From Rhodanobacter sp. Root480 (GTDB taxonomy: Bacteria > Pseudomonadota > Gammaproteobacteria > Xanthomonadales > Rhodanobacteraceae), in NCBI RefSeq assembly GCF_001426645.1, contig NZ_LMEX01000003.1, positions 97,449 to 161,448 of the forward strand: DNA of 64,000 nucleotides, written 5' to 3'. A model generated the notes under the pieces. The model searched no databases. It was not told the DNA's origin and saw nothing but the letters and a program-made list of their open reading frames with translations. Within the stretch, counting starts at the first letter, position 1, and each line of letters begins with the position of its first letter. The translations under genes and the position numbers were made by a program. This document shows, piece after piece, positions 1-10,494 of this stretch.

Positions 1-3
1 CAT
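1..3 (-). CDS. rpmG: Probable start codon of rpmG (ribosomal protein L33), cut by the window edge
   Basis: On the minus strand the first three bases read ATG. The sequence just upstream is GAGGATTGAGCC followed by ATG, which gives a Shine-Dalgarno-like GAGG at good spacing. The codon lies 10 bases after the rpmB stop on the same strand. In gammaproteobacteria rpmB is usually followed by rpmG, so this is the expected position. Only one codon is visible, so the assignment rests on synteny alone. Confidence 0.4.
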
Positions 4-13
4 GGCTCAATCC

Positions 14-250
14 TCAGACCTTTTCGCCGCGGGCGCGCATTTCGGCAATCACGGCTTCGATGCCATTCTTGTCGATCGTGCGCAACGCATGGTTGGAAAC
101 GCGCAGTTTGATCCAGCGATTCTCGCCGGGGACCCAGAAGCGACGCTCATGCAGGTTGGGCAACCAGCGGCGACGGGTCTTGTTGTTGGCGTGCGAGACG
201 TTGTTGCCGCTCTGCACACCCTTTCCGGTGACTTGACATACACGGGCCAT
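14..250 (-). CDS. rpmB: 50S ribosomal protein L28
   Basis: A 78-residue basic protein of the bL28 family, a component of the large ribosomal subunit. It begins [11 protein letters not shown] and carries the family features [11 protein letters not shown], the [12 protein letters not shown] stretch and a RTIDKNGIE segment. Length and N-terminus match the usual bacterial L28. A strong GGAGG precedes the ATG by six bases, which fixes the start; the reading frame stays open far upstream but that extension has no L28 similarity. It is divergent from secB and probably co-transcribed with rpmG. Confidence 0.96.
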   Translation of the reverse strand: MARVCQVTGKGVQSGNNVSHANNKTRRRWLPNLHERRFWVPGENRWIKLRVSNHALRTIDKNGIEAVIAEMRARGEKV

Positions 251-547
251 GACGACCTCCGTTGAATGGCTTTTTTGAAGCCTGATTTGCCGCCCGTTGG
301 CCAGGGCAGCATCGGCCCAGCGGCGCCTGGGCGCCCCGCGATGCTGGAGGTGGTGCTGTCGCGTGTCGTGAATCCGCATCGCGTGGCGGATGGCCCAAAG
401 CATCAGGTCGACGTGGCGAGCCGCGTATTCTCCCAGAAAAACAGGGCAATGCGCAATCATCGGTGCGGAATGCGCGTGCGCGAGTGGGGGATGTATGGAA
501 CAATCAGCCCCTTTGAATCGACGCAAGCGCGTTCCAAGGGATTTCCG

Positions 548-1057
548 ATGGCAGAAGTAGTCAACAACGGCCAGGCCAATGGCCAGGGCAGCCAGCCGCA
601 ACTGATGTTGCAGAAGATCTACGTGAAGGATGTCTCGTTCGAGGCGCCCAATGCGCCGCAGGTGTTCCAGGCCATGGGCGAGAACGAGCAGCTGCAGCCG
701 CAGATCCAGCTCAACGTGGGCCAGAAGGCCACCGACCTGGGCAACGACCTGTACGAAGTGGCGCTCAGCCTCACCCTGACCTGCACGCTGGGCGATCGCA
801 CCGCGTACCTGGCCGAGGTGGAGCAGGCTGGCCTGTTCGGCATCGCCGGTTTCAGCGAGGAGGAGCACGCCGGCATCATCGGCAGCTACTGCCCGAACCT
901 GTTGTTCCCGTACGCGCGCCAGGTGATTTCGTCGCTGGTGCTGGAAGGCGGCTTCCCGCCGTTCCTGTTGCAGCCGATCAACTTCGACGCGCTTTATGGT
1001 GAACAGCAGCGCCGCATGCAGGGCGGTGACGAGGCCCCGACCACGCTCAACAGCTGA
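548..1057 (+). CDS. secB: Protein-export chaperone SecB
   Basis: A 169-residue cytoplasmic export chaperone that forms a homotetramer, holds preproteins unfolded and delivers them to SecA. The SecB core runs from the [17 protein letters not shown] segment through the [14 protein letters not shown] signature to [17 protein letters not shown] near the C-terminus, all strongly conserved. The start at [12 protein letters not shown] fits family length; an in-frame upstream extension lacks similarity. It is followed 7 bases later by gpsA, an arrangement common in proteobacteria and probably one operon. Confidence 0.97.
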   Translation: MAEVVNNGQANGQGSQPQLMLQKIYVKDVSFEAPNAPQVFQAMGENEQLQPQIQLNVGQKATDLGNDLYEVALSLTLTCTLGDRTAYLAEVEQAGLFGIAGFSEEEHAGIIGSYCPNLLFPYARQVISSLVLEGGFPPFLLQPINFDALYGEQQRRMQGGDEAPTTLNS

Positions 1058-1064
1058 GTCGAAA

Positions 1065-2090
1065 ATGGCTGATCTCCCGACCATGGTCGTGCTCGGCGCC
1101 GGCTCCTGGGGCACCGCGCTGGCCGCGCTGAGTGCGCGCAACGGGGTGCCTACCCGCCTGTGGGGGCGCGATGCCGCCGCGCTGGCGGCGATCGCGCAAA
1201 CCCATCGCAATCAGCGTTACCTGCCGGATGTGGAACTGCCGCCGGAACTGCGTTGCGAGAGCGACCTGGCCGCGGCCTTGCGTGGCGCGGACATCGTGTT
1301 GATCGCGGTGCCCAGCCACGCCTTCACCTCCATGCTGGCCGAGGTGGCGCCGCTGCTGGATGCGGGCAGCGCGATCGCCTGGGCCACCAAGGGTTTCGAG
1401 CCGGGCACGGGCCGCTTCCTGCACGAGCTGGTGGCAGAACATTTGCCGGGCCGTGCCACCGCGGTGGTCACCGGTCCGTCGTTCGCACGTGAGGTGGCGG
1501 CTGGCCTGCCCAGTGCCGTCACCGTGCATTCGGAAGACGAGGCCTTCGCGCGGCAACTGGCCGGCCTGCTGCACGCGCCGAATCTGCGCGCGTATTCGGG
1601 CGGCGACGTGCTCGGTGGCGAGCTCGGCGGCGCCATGAAGAACGTGCTGGCCGTGGCCACCGGTATCGCCGACGGCATGGAGCTGGGCCTGAACGCCCGC
1701 GCCGGCCTGATCACCCGCGGCATGAACGAGATGCTGCGCCTGGGCATGGCCCTGGGTGCGCGCCCCGAAACGCTGATCGGCCTGTCCGGCCTGGGCGACC
1801 TGGTGCTGACCTGCACCGGCGACCTGTCGCGCAACCGCCGTCTCGGCCTGGCATTGGGCCGCGGCGTGGCGATCGACGAAGCCCTGCGCCAGATCGGCCA
1901 GGTGGTGGAAAGCATCCTCACCGCCGACGAAGTGAACCGCCTGGCGCTCAAGCACGGGCTGGATCTTCCCATCAGCGCAGCCGTGCACGCCGTGCTGCAC
2001 GGCGAGGTCACCCCGGTGGATGCGTTGCGCCGGTTGATGGCGCGCGAACAGAAAGCGGAATACCCGCCGGGCCTGTTCCGCACCCACTGA
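1065..2090 (+). CDS. gpsA: Glycerol-3-phosphate dehydrogenase [NAD(P)+]
   Basis: A 341-residue cytosolic enzyme that interconverts dihydroxyacetone phosphate and sn-glycerol-3-phosphate, the entry to phospholipid synthesis. The N-terminal Rossmann fold begins with the dinucleotide motif [10 protein letters not shown]. The catalytic lysine region [13 protein letters not shown] and the C-terminal substrate domain with [12 protein letters not shown] are present. The ATG at 1065 places the Rossmann motif at the usual distance from the N-terminus; the frame is open upstream inside secB but without similarity. It is transcribed with secB. Confidence 0.97.
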   Translation: MADLPTMVVLGAGSWGTALAALSARNGVPTRLWGRDAAALAAIAQTHRNQRYLPDVELPPELRCESDLAAALRGADIVLIAVPSHAFTSMLAEVAPLLDAGSAIAWATKGFEPGTGRFLHELVAEHLPGRATAVVTGPSFAREVAAGLPSAVTVHSEDEAFARQLAGLLHAPNLRAYSGGDVLGGELGGAMKNVLAVATGIADGMELGLNARAGLITRGMNEMLRLGMALGARPETLIGLSGLGDLVLTCTGDLSRNRRLGLALGRGVAIDEALRQIGQVVESILTADEVNRLALKHGLDLPISAAVHAVLHGEVTPVDALRRLMAREQKAEYPPGLFRTH

Positions 2091-2227
2091 TCAAACCGCG
2101 GCCAGCCGGCCACGGTAGCGCGAAAACGTGCCGCGTGCTCGCACCGACCGAACCCTGTTTCCGGTGAGTGGCAAGTGTGCCGCCAATGCGCGGCGCGCCT
2201 GCTAAGCTCAATGTTTTGCTTGTCGCC

Positions 2228-5200
2228 ATGGACCGCATGCGCATGCAGCAACCGGACGGGAAACAGCGCGCCGGCGGCGCGTCAGCCAACGCTGACGACA
2301 CGCTTCCGTTAGCGTGGCGACGACTGCTGGCCAAGCCGCGCGTGGCGGCAGCCGACGAGCCGGTCGTGCTCGGCTTTTTCCTTGAAGTGATCCCGCAGGA
2401 CAACGCCTCCTTCGCCTGCATGGATGCCGCCCCGGTGTTGCTCACCGTGGCCGAACACGGCCGATACGCGCGCCCGGTTCCATTGGACAGCCGCCATCTG
2501 GTGCAGGTGACACTGGCGCCGCACGAACAGCGCCTGGCCGCCACCGTGCTGGGCCTGCCGCAGAGCGTGCGCAAGGGACGCAGCTATGCGCGGCTCAGCG
2601 GTCACGTGGGCGACACCCTGCTGGCCGAGATGCTGGATACCGCGCCCTGCTTCCTGGGCGGCCTGGGCGGCTTGCGGCTGTCGCGCAGCCGGCCGCATCC
2701 GCTGAATTGGCATTGGTCGATGGCGCCCGACGGCAGCCAGCGCCTGCTGCCGTTACTGCCCAACAGCCAGCGGCTGCTGCGCATCGATGCCTTGTGGTAC
2801 CTCGACGCCGAACATGCGGCGCTGGGTTTGCTGGACGCCGCGGCGGAGGAAACCCGCTGGCTGGAATTGCCGCCGCTGAAACCCGAGGACGGACATCGCC
2901 TGCGCGACCTGCTGCCGGCCAGCCGGCTGGCCACACGGCTGCCGCCGCCGCAGGTTTTCGGCGAGATGCGCCGATCCGAACTGGCGCCCAAACCGGTATT
3001 GACCCTGCATGCATTGACCCGCCACGCACGCCTGGCCGCCGGCACGCCGCCGCTGGCCTATGCGCGGCTGGCCTTCGACTACGCCGGCGAGCGGCTCCCC
3101 GGCCGCGGCGGCGAGCCGCTGGTGCGGCGCGTGCGCGACGGCCAGCTGGTCGAGATCACCCGCCGCCGCGCGGAAGAACTCTCCGCCATGGAGCAACTCG
3201 AACGCGCCGGGCTCACGCCGGGCGTGGATACCGAGGGCCTGCCCTGGGACGTGGCCGAAACCCTGCCCGAGGACGCCTGGCTGTTCCCCGGCACCGGCCA
3301 CGCCGGCGCGCTGGAGGTCAACACGCCGGCGCGCTGGCTGGCGCTGCGACCCCGGCTGGAGGAGGAAAACTTCCAGCTGGAATACGCGCCCAGCTTCCCG
3401 TTCGAGGTGCTCGAAGGCCCGGTGCGCTGGTACGGCCAGGCGGTGGAAGACGCCGACGATCATGCCTTCGACCTGGAGGTCGGCATCGAACTGGACGGCG
3501 AGCGCCACAGCCTGCTGCCCGCCGTGGCGCAGGCGCTGGCCGAGCACCAGTTGAACCTCAGCCCCGCGCCGAACGAGCCGGAGGATGCGGTGTGGTACGC
3601 GCCGGTCGATGCCCGCCGCCGCGTGCCGGTGCGGCTGAAGGAATTGCGCGGCCTGCTGGCGCCGCTGGCCGAATACCTGGAGAAACCGCGCCAGAAACTG
3701 CACCTGCCCAAGGTGCAGGCCGGCCGGCTGGAAGAGCTGGCCGCGGCGATGCCCGGTGGCGGCACGCTGGATGCGGCCGAGCCGTTGTTCGGTTTTGCCG
3801 CGCGCCTGCGCGATGCGGCCGAGCGCGCCAGCGATGTCGTGCCCGAAGGGCTCACGGTGGAACTGCGCCCGTACCAGCGCGAGGGGCTGCGCTGGCTGAA
3901 CGCGCTGGCCGAAGCCGGCGTGGGTGGCGTGCTGGCCGACGACATGGGCCTGGGCAAGACGTTGCAGCTGATCACCCACCTGCTGTCGCTGAAACAGCAC
4001 GGCGCGCTGACCCAGCCAGCGCTGGTGGTGGTGCCGACCAGCCTGATCCCGAACTGGCAATCGGAAATCGCCCGCTTCGCGCCGATGCTGCGCGTGCTCA
4101 CCTTGCACGGGCCGCAACGCGCCGAGGAATTCACCCAGCTCGGCGACCAGGACATCGTGCTGACCAGCTACGCCTTGCTGCCGCGCGATGTGGTTGCGTT
4201 GAGAAAGCAGGCCTTCGCGCTGATCGTGCTGGACGAGGCCCAGCAGGTGAAAAACCCCCGCACCCAGGCGCGCCGCGCGCTGCTGAGCCTGCGTGCACCG
4301 CGCTTCGTCTGCCTCACCGGCACGCCGCTGGAAAATCACCTGGGTGAACTGTGGTCGCAGATCGATCTCGCCGTGCCCGGCCTGCTGGGCGACGAGGGCG
4401 CATTCCGCCGCCACTACCGCGTGCCGATCGAGAAGCAGCGCGACGAGGAATGCCAGCAGCGGCTGAACCTGCGGCTGGCGCCGTTCATCCTGCGCCGCAC
4501 CAAGGCGCAGGTGGCCACCGAATTGCCGCCCAAGACCGAGATCACTCGCCGCGTGGTGATGGAAGGCCGCCAACGTGATTTGTACGAAGGCCTGCGCCTG
4601 GCGCTGACCGAGGAACTGCGCGAGGTGATCGCCCAGCGCGGCATCGCCCATTCCGGCATCGTGGTGCTGGATGCGCTGCTGAAGCTGCGGCAAGTCTGCT
4701 GCGACCCGCGGCTGGTGAAGCTGGAGGCGGCGCAGGGCGTGCACGAGTCGGCCAAGTTCGAGCTGCTGATGGATATGCTCCCCGCGCTGATCGATGAAGG
4801 CCGCAAGGTGCTGCTGTTCTCCCAGTTCACCGGCATGCTCAAGCTGATCGCCGCCGAGCTCGACCGTCGCCACATCCCCTACGTCACCCTCACCGGCGAC
4901 ACCCGCGATCGCGCCGAGCCGGTGCAGCGGTTCCAGAACGGTGAAGTGCCACTGTTCCTGCTGTCCCTGAAAGCCGGCGGCGTGGGCCTCAACCTCACGG
5001 CGGCCGACACCGTGATCCACTACGACCCGTGGTGGAACCCCGCCGCCGAAGCGCAGGCCAGCGACCGTGCGCACCGCATCGGCCAGGACAAGCCGGTGTT
5101 CGTGTTCCGCCTGATCACCAGTGGCACGGTGGAAGAACGCATCGAGGAACTGAAAGCACGCAAGGCCGAACTGGCCGACGCCGTGCTGGAAGGCGGAGGC

Positions 5201-5263
5201 ACCCGCGAAAAGCTCAGTTTCGACCAGCTCGATCTGGATACGTTGCTGGCACCGGCGGGTTGA
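2228..5263 (+). CDS. SNF2-family DEAD/DEAH box helicase/translocase
   Basis: A large cytosolic ATPase of the SWI2/SNF2 group. The Walker A motif DDMGLGKT lies near residue 572, the DEAQ box near 669, and the C-terminal RecA lobe carries QASDRAHRIGQ (motif VI) near 942. About 530 N-terminal residues have no motif I can name. The ATG giving MDRMRMQQ is preferred; a GTG twenty codons upstream is possible. Proteins of this type are presumed dsDNA translocases, but the target is unknown. It stands alone between gpsA and a convergent gene, with no partner nuclease or methylase, so it is not an obvious defence locus. Confidence 0.88.
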   Translation: MDRMRMQQPDGKQRAGGASANADDTLPLAWRRLLAKPRVAAADEPVVLGFFLEVIPQDNASFACMDAAPVLLTVAEHGRYARPVPLDSRHLVQVTLAPHEQRLAATVLGLPQSVRKGRSYARLSGHVGDTLLAEMLDTAPCFLGGLGGLRLSRSRPHPLNWHWSMAPDGSQRLLPLLPNSQRLLRIDALWYLDAEHAALGLLDAAAEETRWLELPPLKPEDGHRLRDLLPASRLATRLPPPQVFGEMRRSELAPKPVLTLHALTRHARLAAGTPPLAYARLAFDYAGERLPGRGGEPLVRRVRDGQLVEITRRRAEELSAMEQLERAGLTPGVDTEGLPWDVAETLPEDAWLFPGTGHAGALEVNTPARWLALRPRLEEENFQLEYAPSFPFEVLEGPVRWYGQAVEDADDHAFDLEVGIELDGERHSLLPAVAQALAEHQLNLSPAPNEPEDAVWYAPVDARRRVPVRLKELRGLLAPLAEYLEKPRQKLHLPKVQAGRLEELAAAMPGGGTLDAAEPLFGFAARLRDAAERASDVVPEGLTVELRPYQREGLRWLNALAEAGVGGVLADDMGLGKTLQLITHLLSLKQHGALTQPALVVVPTSLIPNWQSEIARFAPMLRVLTLHGPQRAEEFTQLGDQDIVLTSYALLPRDVVALRKQAFALIVLDEAQQVKNPRTQARRALLSLRAPRFVCLTGTPLENHLGELWSQIDLAVPGLLGDEGAFRRHYRVPIEKQRDEECQQRLNLRLAPFILRRTKAQVATELPPKTEITRRVVMEGRQRDLYEGLRLALTEELREVIAQRGIAHSGIVVLDALLKLRQVCCDPRLVKLEAAQGVHESAKFELLMDMLPALIDEGRKVLLFSQFTGMLKLIAAELDRRHIPYVTLTGDTRDRAEPVQRFQNGEVPLFLLSLKAGGVGLNLTAADTVIHYDPWWNPAAEAQASDRAHRIGQDKPVFVFRLITSGTVEERIEELKARKAELADAVLEGGGTREKLSFDQLDLDTLLAPAG

Positions 5264-5287
5264 GCGTCGGGCCAACCCGGCGCGAGG

Positions 5288-6037
5288 CTACTTTTCGGGC
5301 AAATCGGCCTTGTATTGCTCCCGCAACGCGGGCGACGGTGCCTGGACGCGCTCAAGCACGCCGACTGTAACGGTGCCCTGCAATCCTTCGAAGAACCTCT
5401 CGGCCTCCTTGTGGATTTTCCGCGACAGGGAAAAGGCGCCCTGCGGAAGCGGCGTCAAACCGTCGATGTAAACCATGTTGCCGCCGACGGCCGCGCTACG
5501 GTCCAGCGGCTCCACTTCCCGCACGAAGCGGCGGGTTGCCCGGTCCCCGGCGACGCTGTCGCCATAGGTCTTGCGCAGCTTCAGGTAAATCTTCGAGGCT
5601 TGCGAAACGTCGCTTCGCGAACTGCCAAGCACGGCTGTCGTGTAATCGCGCACGAAATCGCTGTTCTTGCGCTCCGCTGCCAGCGCCAGCCACGCGATGC
5701 CCAGCGGCCGATCGGCTGCGATGCCGGCGATGTCGCCATTGACGTAGGCCAGCCCCAGCGCATGCTGCGCGTCCTTGTTGGCCCAGTAGGCCGCTTCCTT
5801 GAGCATCTTGACGGCTTGATAAGGATGCTGGCGTTGCAGGTGATATCGCGCGCGGCAGGCGTAGTACTCGCCGGGGAGGAAGCGCTCCCAGCCGCTCATG
5901 CAATAGACGCGTTCCTGCGCTGGTGCCGTGGCCGGACCATCCGCCGCGGAGGCTTTCTCCGCGCTGGCACTCCACGCCATCGATGGCATGCAAACCACCA
6001 TGCCCAGGACCAGTACGCCGGACCAGTACCTTTTCAT
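5288..6037 (-). CDS. Exported protein with a Sel1/TPR-like helical region
   Basis: A 249-residue protein with a clear signal peptide (MKRYWSGVLVLGMVVCMPSMAWSA), so probably periplasmic. The middle part contains AVKMLKEAAYWANKDAQHALGLAYVNG and LGIAWLALAAERKN, which resemble Sel1-type helix repeats used for protein-protein contacts. The start is set by AAGGAGG at good spacing; a longer in-frame extension precedes it without support. The C-terminal part (about residues 150-249) matches nothing I recognise. It converges on the helicase gene with a 24-base gap. Partner and function are unknown. Confidence 0.75.
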   Translation of the reverse strand: MKRYWSGVLVLGMVVCMPSMAWSASAEKASAADGPATAPAQERVYCMSGWERFLPGEYYACRARYHLQRQHPYQAVKMLKEAAYWANKDAQHALGLAYVNGDIAGIAADRPLGIAWLALAAERKNSDFVRDYTTAVLGSSRSDVSQASKIYLKLRKTYGDSVAGDRATRRFVREVEPLDRSAAVGGNMVYIDGLTPLPQGAFSLSRKIHKEAERFFEGLQGTVTVGVLERVQAPSPALREQYKADLPEK

Positions 6038-6083
6038 GGAACCTCCTTGTGACCCGCCCGAATGAGGCCTGCCAGGCCAAGCG

Positions 6084-6106
6084 GTCACGGCAAGGGGCGC
6101 CGTGAC
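6084..6106. terminator. Inverted repeat between two genes, no T tract
   Basis: GTCACGGC and GCCGTGAC form an 8-bp perfect stem with a 7-base loop, placed after the small lipoprotein gene and before the Sel1-like gene (both minus strand). There is no run of T, so termination is only a possibility. Confidence 0.3.
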
Positions 6107-6195
6107 GCGTTTCATCCTACCTCGTCCGGAGAAGCCGCCGGCGGGGTGTGCGTGCTACCGGGTGGCGCCGTCGCGGTGCCCGGCAGGGCGCGGAG

Positions 6196-6537
6196 TCACG
6201 GTTGCGGCGGTACACGCGTGCGCAGCAACGCATCCACCGACTGCTGCCACTGCGGCGACCCGGGCTCCGATTGCGGCGCTTCCTGCCCCAGCTTTTGCTG
6301 CACGGCCTGGTTCCATTCGGCGGAGCCGTGATCGGGGCCGTGGCCGTTGTCGCTGATGGCCAGTGTGCGGTCGACCCACGCGTACCAGCCGGGCGAGCCC
6401 AGCGCGGCATTCGCCGGTGGGGTGTTGGCTGGCTGGGTTTGCTGTGCGGCGGTGGGCGCGTCGGCCGGCGGCGTGGGCGAGCACGCCGTCAGCAAGAGCA
6501 GCAGGGGAATACAGGCGACGAATCGGCGCATGGTCAT
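6196..6537 (-). CDS. Small putative lipoprotein
   Basis: A 113-residue protein with a type II signal peptide. A hydrophobic run is followed by the lipobox LLTAC, predicting cleavage and lipidation at Cys. The mature part starts with a Pro/Ala-rich linker and continues with two similar WYAWVDRTL and SPQWQQSVDALL segments, perhaps a short internal repeat (GSPGW / GSPQW). Starts at MTMRR or two codons later are both possible. I recognise no family. Role unknown, probably anchored in the envelope. Confidence 0.7.
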   Translation of the reverse strand: MTMRRFVACIPLLLLLTACSPTPPADAPTAAQQTQPANTPPANAALGSPGWYAWVDRTLAISDNGHGPDHGSAEWNQAVQQKLGQEAPQSEPGSPQWQQSVDALLRTRVPPQP

Positions 6538-6627
6538 TCCTGTGGCGGAGGGCGGCTTCGAAGCCTAACCGGGCGGCCTGCGCAGAGGATTAATTTTTCA
6601 TCAGCAAGCCGTTGCCGGTTGCGGTGT

Positions 6628-7311
6628 TCAGTTGCGCGCCGCAACCTCGTCGATGTGCAGCAGCAGGTCGGCCGGATCGTCGTACACGCGGAAGGCGCCC
6701 GATTCCTGCAGTTCACCGCGGCCGTAGCCGCCGGACAGCACGCCCACGCCCAGCGAATGCGCGCGCTGGGCCGCCAGCATGTCCCACACGCTGTCGCCGA
6801 TCACCAGCGACTGGTGAATGTCCACGCCCAGGCGGCGCGCGGCGGTCAGGAACAGGTCCGGGTCCGGCTTGGCATGGCGCACCTGGTCGCGGGTCACCAC
6901 GTGCACCTTGGCCGGGTCGACGCCCAGCGCCTCCAGGTTGGCCGCGGCGGTCGCCATGCGTCCGCTGGTGGCGATGGCCCAGGGGATGTCCTGCGCGGTG
7001 AGGTAATCCAGCAGTTCGCGCGCGCCGGGCAGAGGGCGTATGGCGCTGGCCGCGTGTTGGCGGTTGTAGGCCTCGGCGTGCCACTTCCGCAGTCGCGCGA
7101 GGCGCTCTTCGGTGATTTCCAGCCCGGTTTCGCGCAGCAGGATATTGGCGAACAGGCCGCCGCTCATGCCGATCTTGCGGTGGATGCGCCACACCGCCAG
7201 CTCCACGCCTTCGCGCTCCAGCGCTTCCTTCCAGGCCAGCACGTGCTGGTAGACGCTGTCGACCAGCGTACCGTCGAGATCGAACAGGAAAGCAGTGTCG
7301 CTGCGTGGCAT
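6628..7311 (-). CDS. HAD-superfamily hydrolase, beta-phosphoglucomutase/phosphatase-like
   Basis: A 227-residue cytosolic haloacid dehalogenase-type enzyme. Motif I is FDLDGTLVDS at the N-terminus with the nucleophile Asp, motif II is the Ser of AIATSG, the Lys of KPDPDLF is motif III, and IGDSVWDM provides the acidic motif IV. The inserted helical cap (about residues 20-85) puts it in subfamily I, which includes phosphoglycolate phosphatase and beta-phosphoglucomutase-like proteins. Substrate cannot be read from sequence. The start MPRSDTAFLFDLDG gives the normal distance to motif I. Confidence 0.87.
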   Translation of the reverse strand: MPRSDTAFLFDLDGTLVDSVYQHVLAWKEALEREGVELAVWRIHRKIGMSGGLFANILLRETGLEITEERLARLRKWHAEAYNRQHAASAIRPLPGARELLDYLTAQDIPWAIATSGRMATAAANLEALGVDPAKVHVVTRDQVRHAKPDPDLFLTAARRLGVDIHQSLVIGDSVWDMLAAQRAHSLGVGVLSGGYGRGELQESGAFRVYDDPADLLLHIDEVAARN

Positions 7312-7490
7312 CGGGGTTCTCCAGTGAGTAGTCGACGCCAGTATGACGGTCAGGCGATGAGCGCGGCGACAACAAGGCGCGTGCGATCGCGATTGGCCGT
7401 CCAGACGGGCCAATGGTCGCGGGTCGATGCCGGCCTCAGGCTCGCCATCAGCGTGGTTTCAGCGCATCCGGCGTGGTCCTGATAGCGCTG

Positions 7491-8516
7491 TCAATTTTGC
7501 CCGGGAGAAGCCCACAAGGCGTGCCCGGTTTCCTGCATCGCCAGCGCGGCGGCGCCCAGCAGGCCCGGTTCCGAATGGGTGATCGCCACCGTGGGCACCT
7601 GCTCCATGGTGTCGCGGAAGCGGCCCTTGGCCTCGAAGCGCTCGCGGAAGCCGCCATGCTGCAGCCACGGCAGCAGGCTCGGAAGTACGCCGCCGGTGAG
7701 GTAGACGCCGTCCCAGCCGCCCATGGTCAGTACCAGGTCGCCGGCCACGCTGCCGAAAATGCCGGCCAGCGTCTCCACCGTGCGCACGCACAGCGGGTCT
7801 TCGCCGGAGACGGCGCGGGCGGTGATGTTTTCCGGCGTCAGTTCCTCGACTGGCTGGCCGGCGATGTCGGCCAGTGCAAGGTAGAGGTTGACCAGGCCGT
7901 TGCCGCAGATCATGCGTTCGTTGGAGACGCGCCCGAAGCGCTGGTTGAGCCGGTGCAGGATCTCCACGTCTTCGGCAGTGTGCGCCGCGAAGCCGGCGTG
8001 GCCGCCCTCGCTTTCCAGCACGCTGCAGCTGCCGTCACGCAGCAACAGTCCGCCCACGCCCAGTCCGGTACCCGGCCCCATCACCACAAAGGTCTGCGAT
8101 GCATGGCTGCCCAGCCGCGGCAGCGGCGGCTTGCCCACGGTCACCAGATCCTTCGGGGTCAGCAGGGTCACGGCCATGCTCTGGGCGGCGAAGTCGTTCA
8201 CCAGCCGCACCGAGTTCATGTCCAGCTTGTCGCGCAGCAACTGCGCCGAAACCGCCCAGGGGTTGTTGGTGATCTGCACCGTCTCGCCGTCGGCGATGCG
8301 CCCGGCGGCGGCGATGATCGCGTGCTTCGCGCTGAAGCCGGTGTCGGCGAAATACTGCCGGATCGCCTCGGCCAGGGTGTCGAAATCCTTTACCCGGTAG
8401 CGGCGGATGCTGTCGGTCAGCAGCGGCGCGGTCAGATCGGTGTCCGCCAGTGCGAAACGCACGTTGGTACCACCGAGATCGGCGAGCAAGGTCGGGGTAC
8501 GGCTGGGCTGACTCAT
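7491..8516 (-). CDS. glk: Glucokinase
   Basis: A 341-residue ATP-dependent glucokinase of the bacterial ROK-like Glk group, phosphorylating glucose at C6. The phosphate-binding motif LLADLGGTNVRFAL is at the N-terminus, the catalytic region LVNDFAAQSMAV is near residue 100, and MGPGTGLGVGGL and ESEGGHAGF follow as in E. coli Glk. AGGAAG precedes the ATG at 8516, preferred over an upstream in-frame start. It is divergent from hemB across about 180 bases and stands apart from other sugar genes. Confidence 0.94.
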   Translation of the reverse strand: MSQPSRTPTLLADLGGTNVRFALADTDLTAPLLTDSIRRYRVKDFDTLAEAIRQYFADTGFSAKHAIIAAAGRIADGETVQITNNPWAVSAQLLRDKLDMNSVRLVNDFAAQSMAVTLLTPKDLVTVGKPPLPRLGSHASQTFVVMGPGTGLGVGGLLLRDGSCSVLESEGGHAGFAAHTAEDVEILHRLNQRFGRVSNERMICGNGLVNLYLALADIAGQPVEELTPENITARAVSGEDPLCVRTVETLAGIFGSVAGDLVLTMGGWDGVYLTGGVLPSLLPWLQHGGFRERFEAKGRFRDTMEQVPTVAITHSEPGLLGAAALAMQETGHALWASPGQN

Positions 8517-8661
8517 GATCTTCCTGGCGACGGGAAAACCCCTAGCGTGCACGTTGCGGCGGCTGTTCGTCCAGTGTTTTACCCAACCATACGTGGTGGA
8601 ATGGGCCTTGAAGGCCTTCCAGTCGCCGTTTCAGGGGCGCCGTTTTGCGCCCTGGCGCTAA

Positions 8662-9687
<1,026 letters not shown>

Positions 9688-9702
9688 ACAAGGAGAGGTC
9701 GG

Positions 9703-10377
9703 GTGAAGGAGTTGTTCCTGGCAATTTGCGCGGTAACGCTGTTGGCCACCACAAGCGCTTTTGCGCGCGATCTGAGTGATGAGGCATTTGCGAAAGCTTG
9801 TCCGTCTGATGCGGCGTGGATGTCCGCGCAGAAAGAGGCGAAACCCCATGCGGCTGAGCAGATATCGAACGCGCCACTTCGAGCGGAAATATACAAGCGT
9901 TTCGATGCCGACCAGGCAGCGCGTAACGCCATTATCGCCAACCCGGCGGACAAATCCCTGGTCGCCAACGTCAATCGGATCGATCAGTCGAATCTGATGT
10001 GGTTAAGGCAACAGATCCAGAGTGATGGGTTTCCAAGTGTTGCGGAAGTCGGGCACAAGGGCATTTTCGAGATCTTCATGTTGATCCAGCATGCCGATCG
10101 TGATCGCGCGTTGCAGACCAAGGCGCTCAAGCTGATGGAGCCATTGGTGGATAGCAACGAAGTGTCGAAGATGGATGTGGCGTTCCTTACCGACCGCATA
10201 CTGGTGGCCGAGGGAAGGCCGCAGCGGTATGGAACCCAGTTCGGCACGGATGAGCGGGGTGACCGCACGCTCAGCCCAGTTGAAGACCCGGCCAGCCTCG
10301 ACAAACGCCGGGCGTCGATGGGGTTGGAGCCGGAAAACGATTACAAATGCCGCATGGATTTCATTTTCGGTAAATGA
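9703..10377 (+). CDS. Exported DUF6624-like protein
   Basis: A 224-residue protein with a signal peptide (MKELFLAICAVTLLATTSAFA). The region with NLMWLRQQIQSDGFPS, MLIQHADRD, FLTDRILVAEG and PQRYGTQFG resembles the DUF6624 family of unknown function. The start is GTG, supported by AAGGAGAGG nine bases upstream. Its base composition is visibly lower in GC than hemB and the cyclase gene, with many A/T third positions, which suggests recent acquisition. It adjoins a truncated acyltransferase remnant at its 3' side. Function unknown. Confidence 0.8.
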   Translation: MKELFLAICAVTLLATTSAFARDLSDEAFAKACPSDAAWMSAQKEAKPHAAEQISNAPLRAEIYKRFDADQAARNAIIANPADKSLVANVNRIDQSNLMWLRQQIQSDGFPSVAEVGHKGIFEIFMLIQHADRDRALQTKALKLMEPLVDSNEVSKMDVAFLTDRILVAEGRPQRYGTQFGTDERGDRTLSPVEDPASLDKRRASMGLEPENDYKCRMDFIFGK

Positions 10378-10395
10378 GATCCGGGATCGTGCTGT

Positions 10396-10494
10396 TCAAG
10401 CGCGCACCGCCATCACCGCGGCCACGCCGCGAAGACCGTTGAGAATAAGGTAATGGTCTTTGCCGGCGGCGGATGCGTCGAGCTGTTTCGTCAT
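10396..10494 (-). pseudogene. N-terminal remnant of an acyltransferase-3 (OafA/YrhL-like) membrane protein
   Basis: This 32-codon reading frame encodes MTKQLDASAAGKDHYLILNG followed by LRGVAAVMAVRA and stop. The HYLILNGLRGVAAVMAV segment matches the very characteristic N-terminus of acyltransferase-3 proteins (consensus LDGLRGxAAxxVxxFH), which are normally 350-650 residues with about ten membrane spans. The match ends just where the catalytic His should come. Immediately beyond lies the 3' end of the DUF6624 gene, so the remainder has been lost. No Shine-Dalgarno is obvious. Read as a gene relic. Confidence 0.6.

Noticed and set aside
2-265. A plus-strand open frame of 87 codons at the window start
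   Set aside because: It is antisense to rpmB, which has a strong ribosome site and full L28 similarity.
2228-5263. SNF2 helicase as part of a defence island
   Set aside because: Neighbours are housekeeping genes and no nuclease, methylase or other defence gene is adjacent.
2753-5275. An 840-codon open frame on the minus strand opposite the SNF2 helicase
   Set aside because: High GC with few stop codons produces long antisense frames. Its translation is His/Gln/Arg-rich and lacks any family motif, while the plus-strand helicase motifs are intact.
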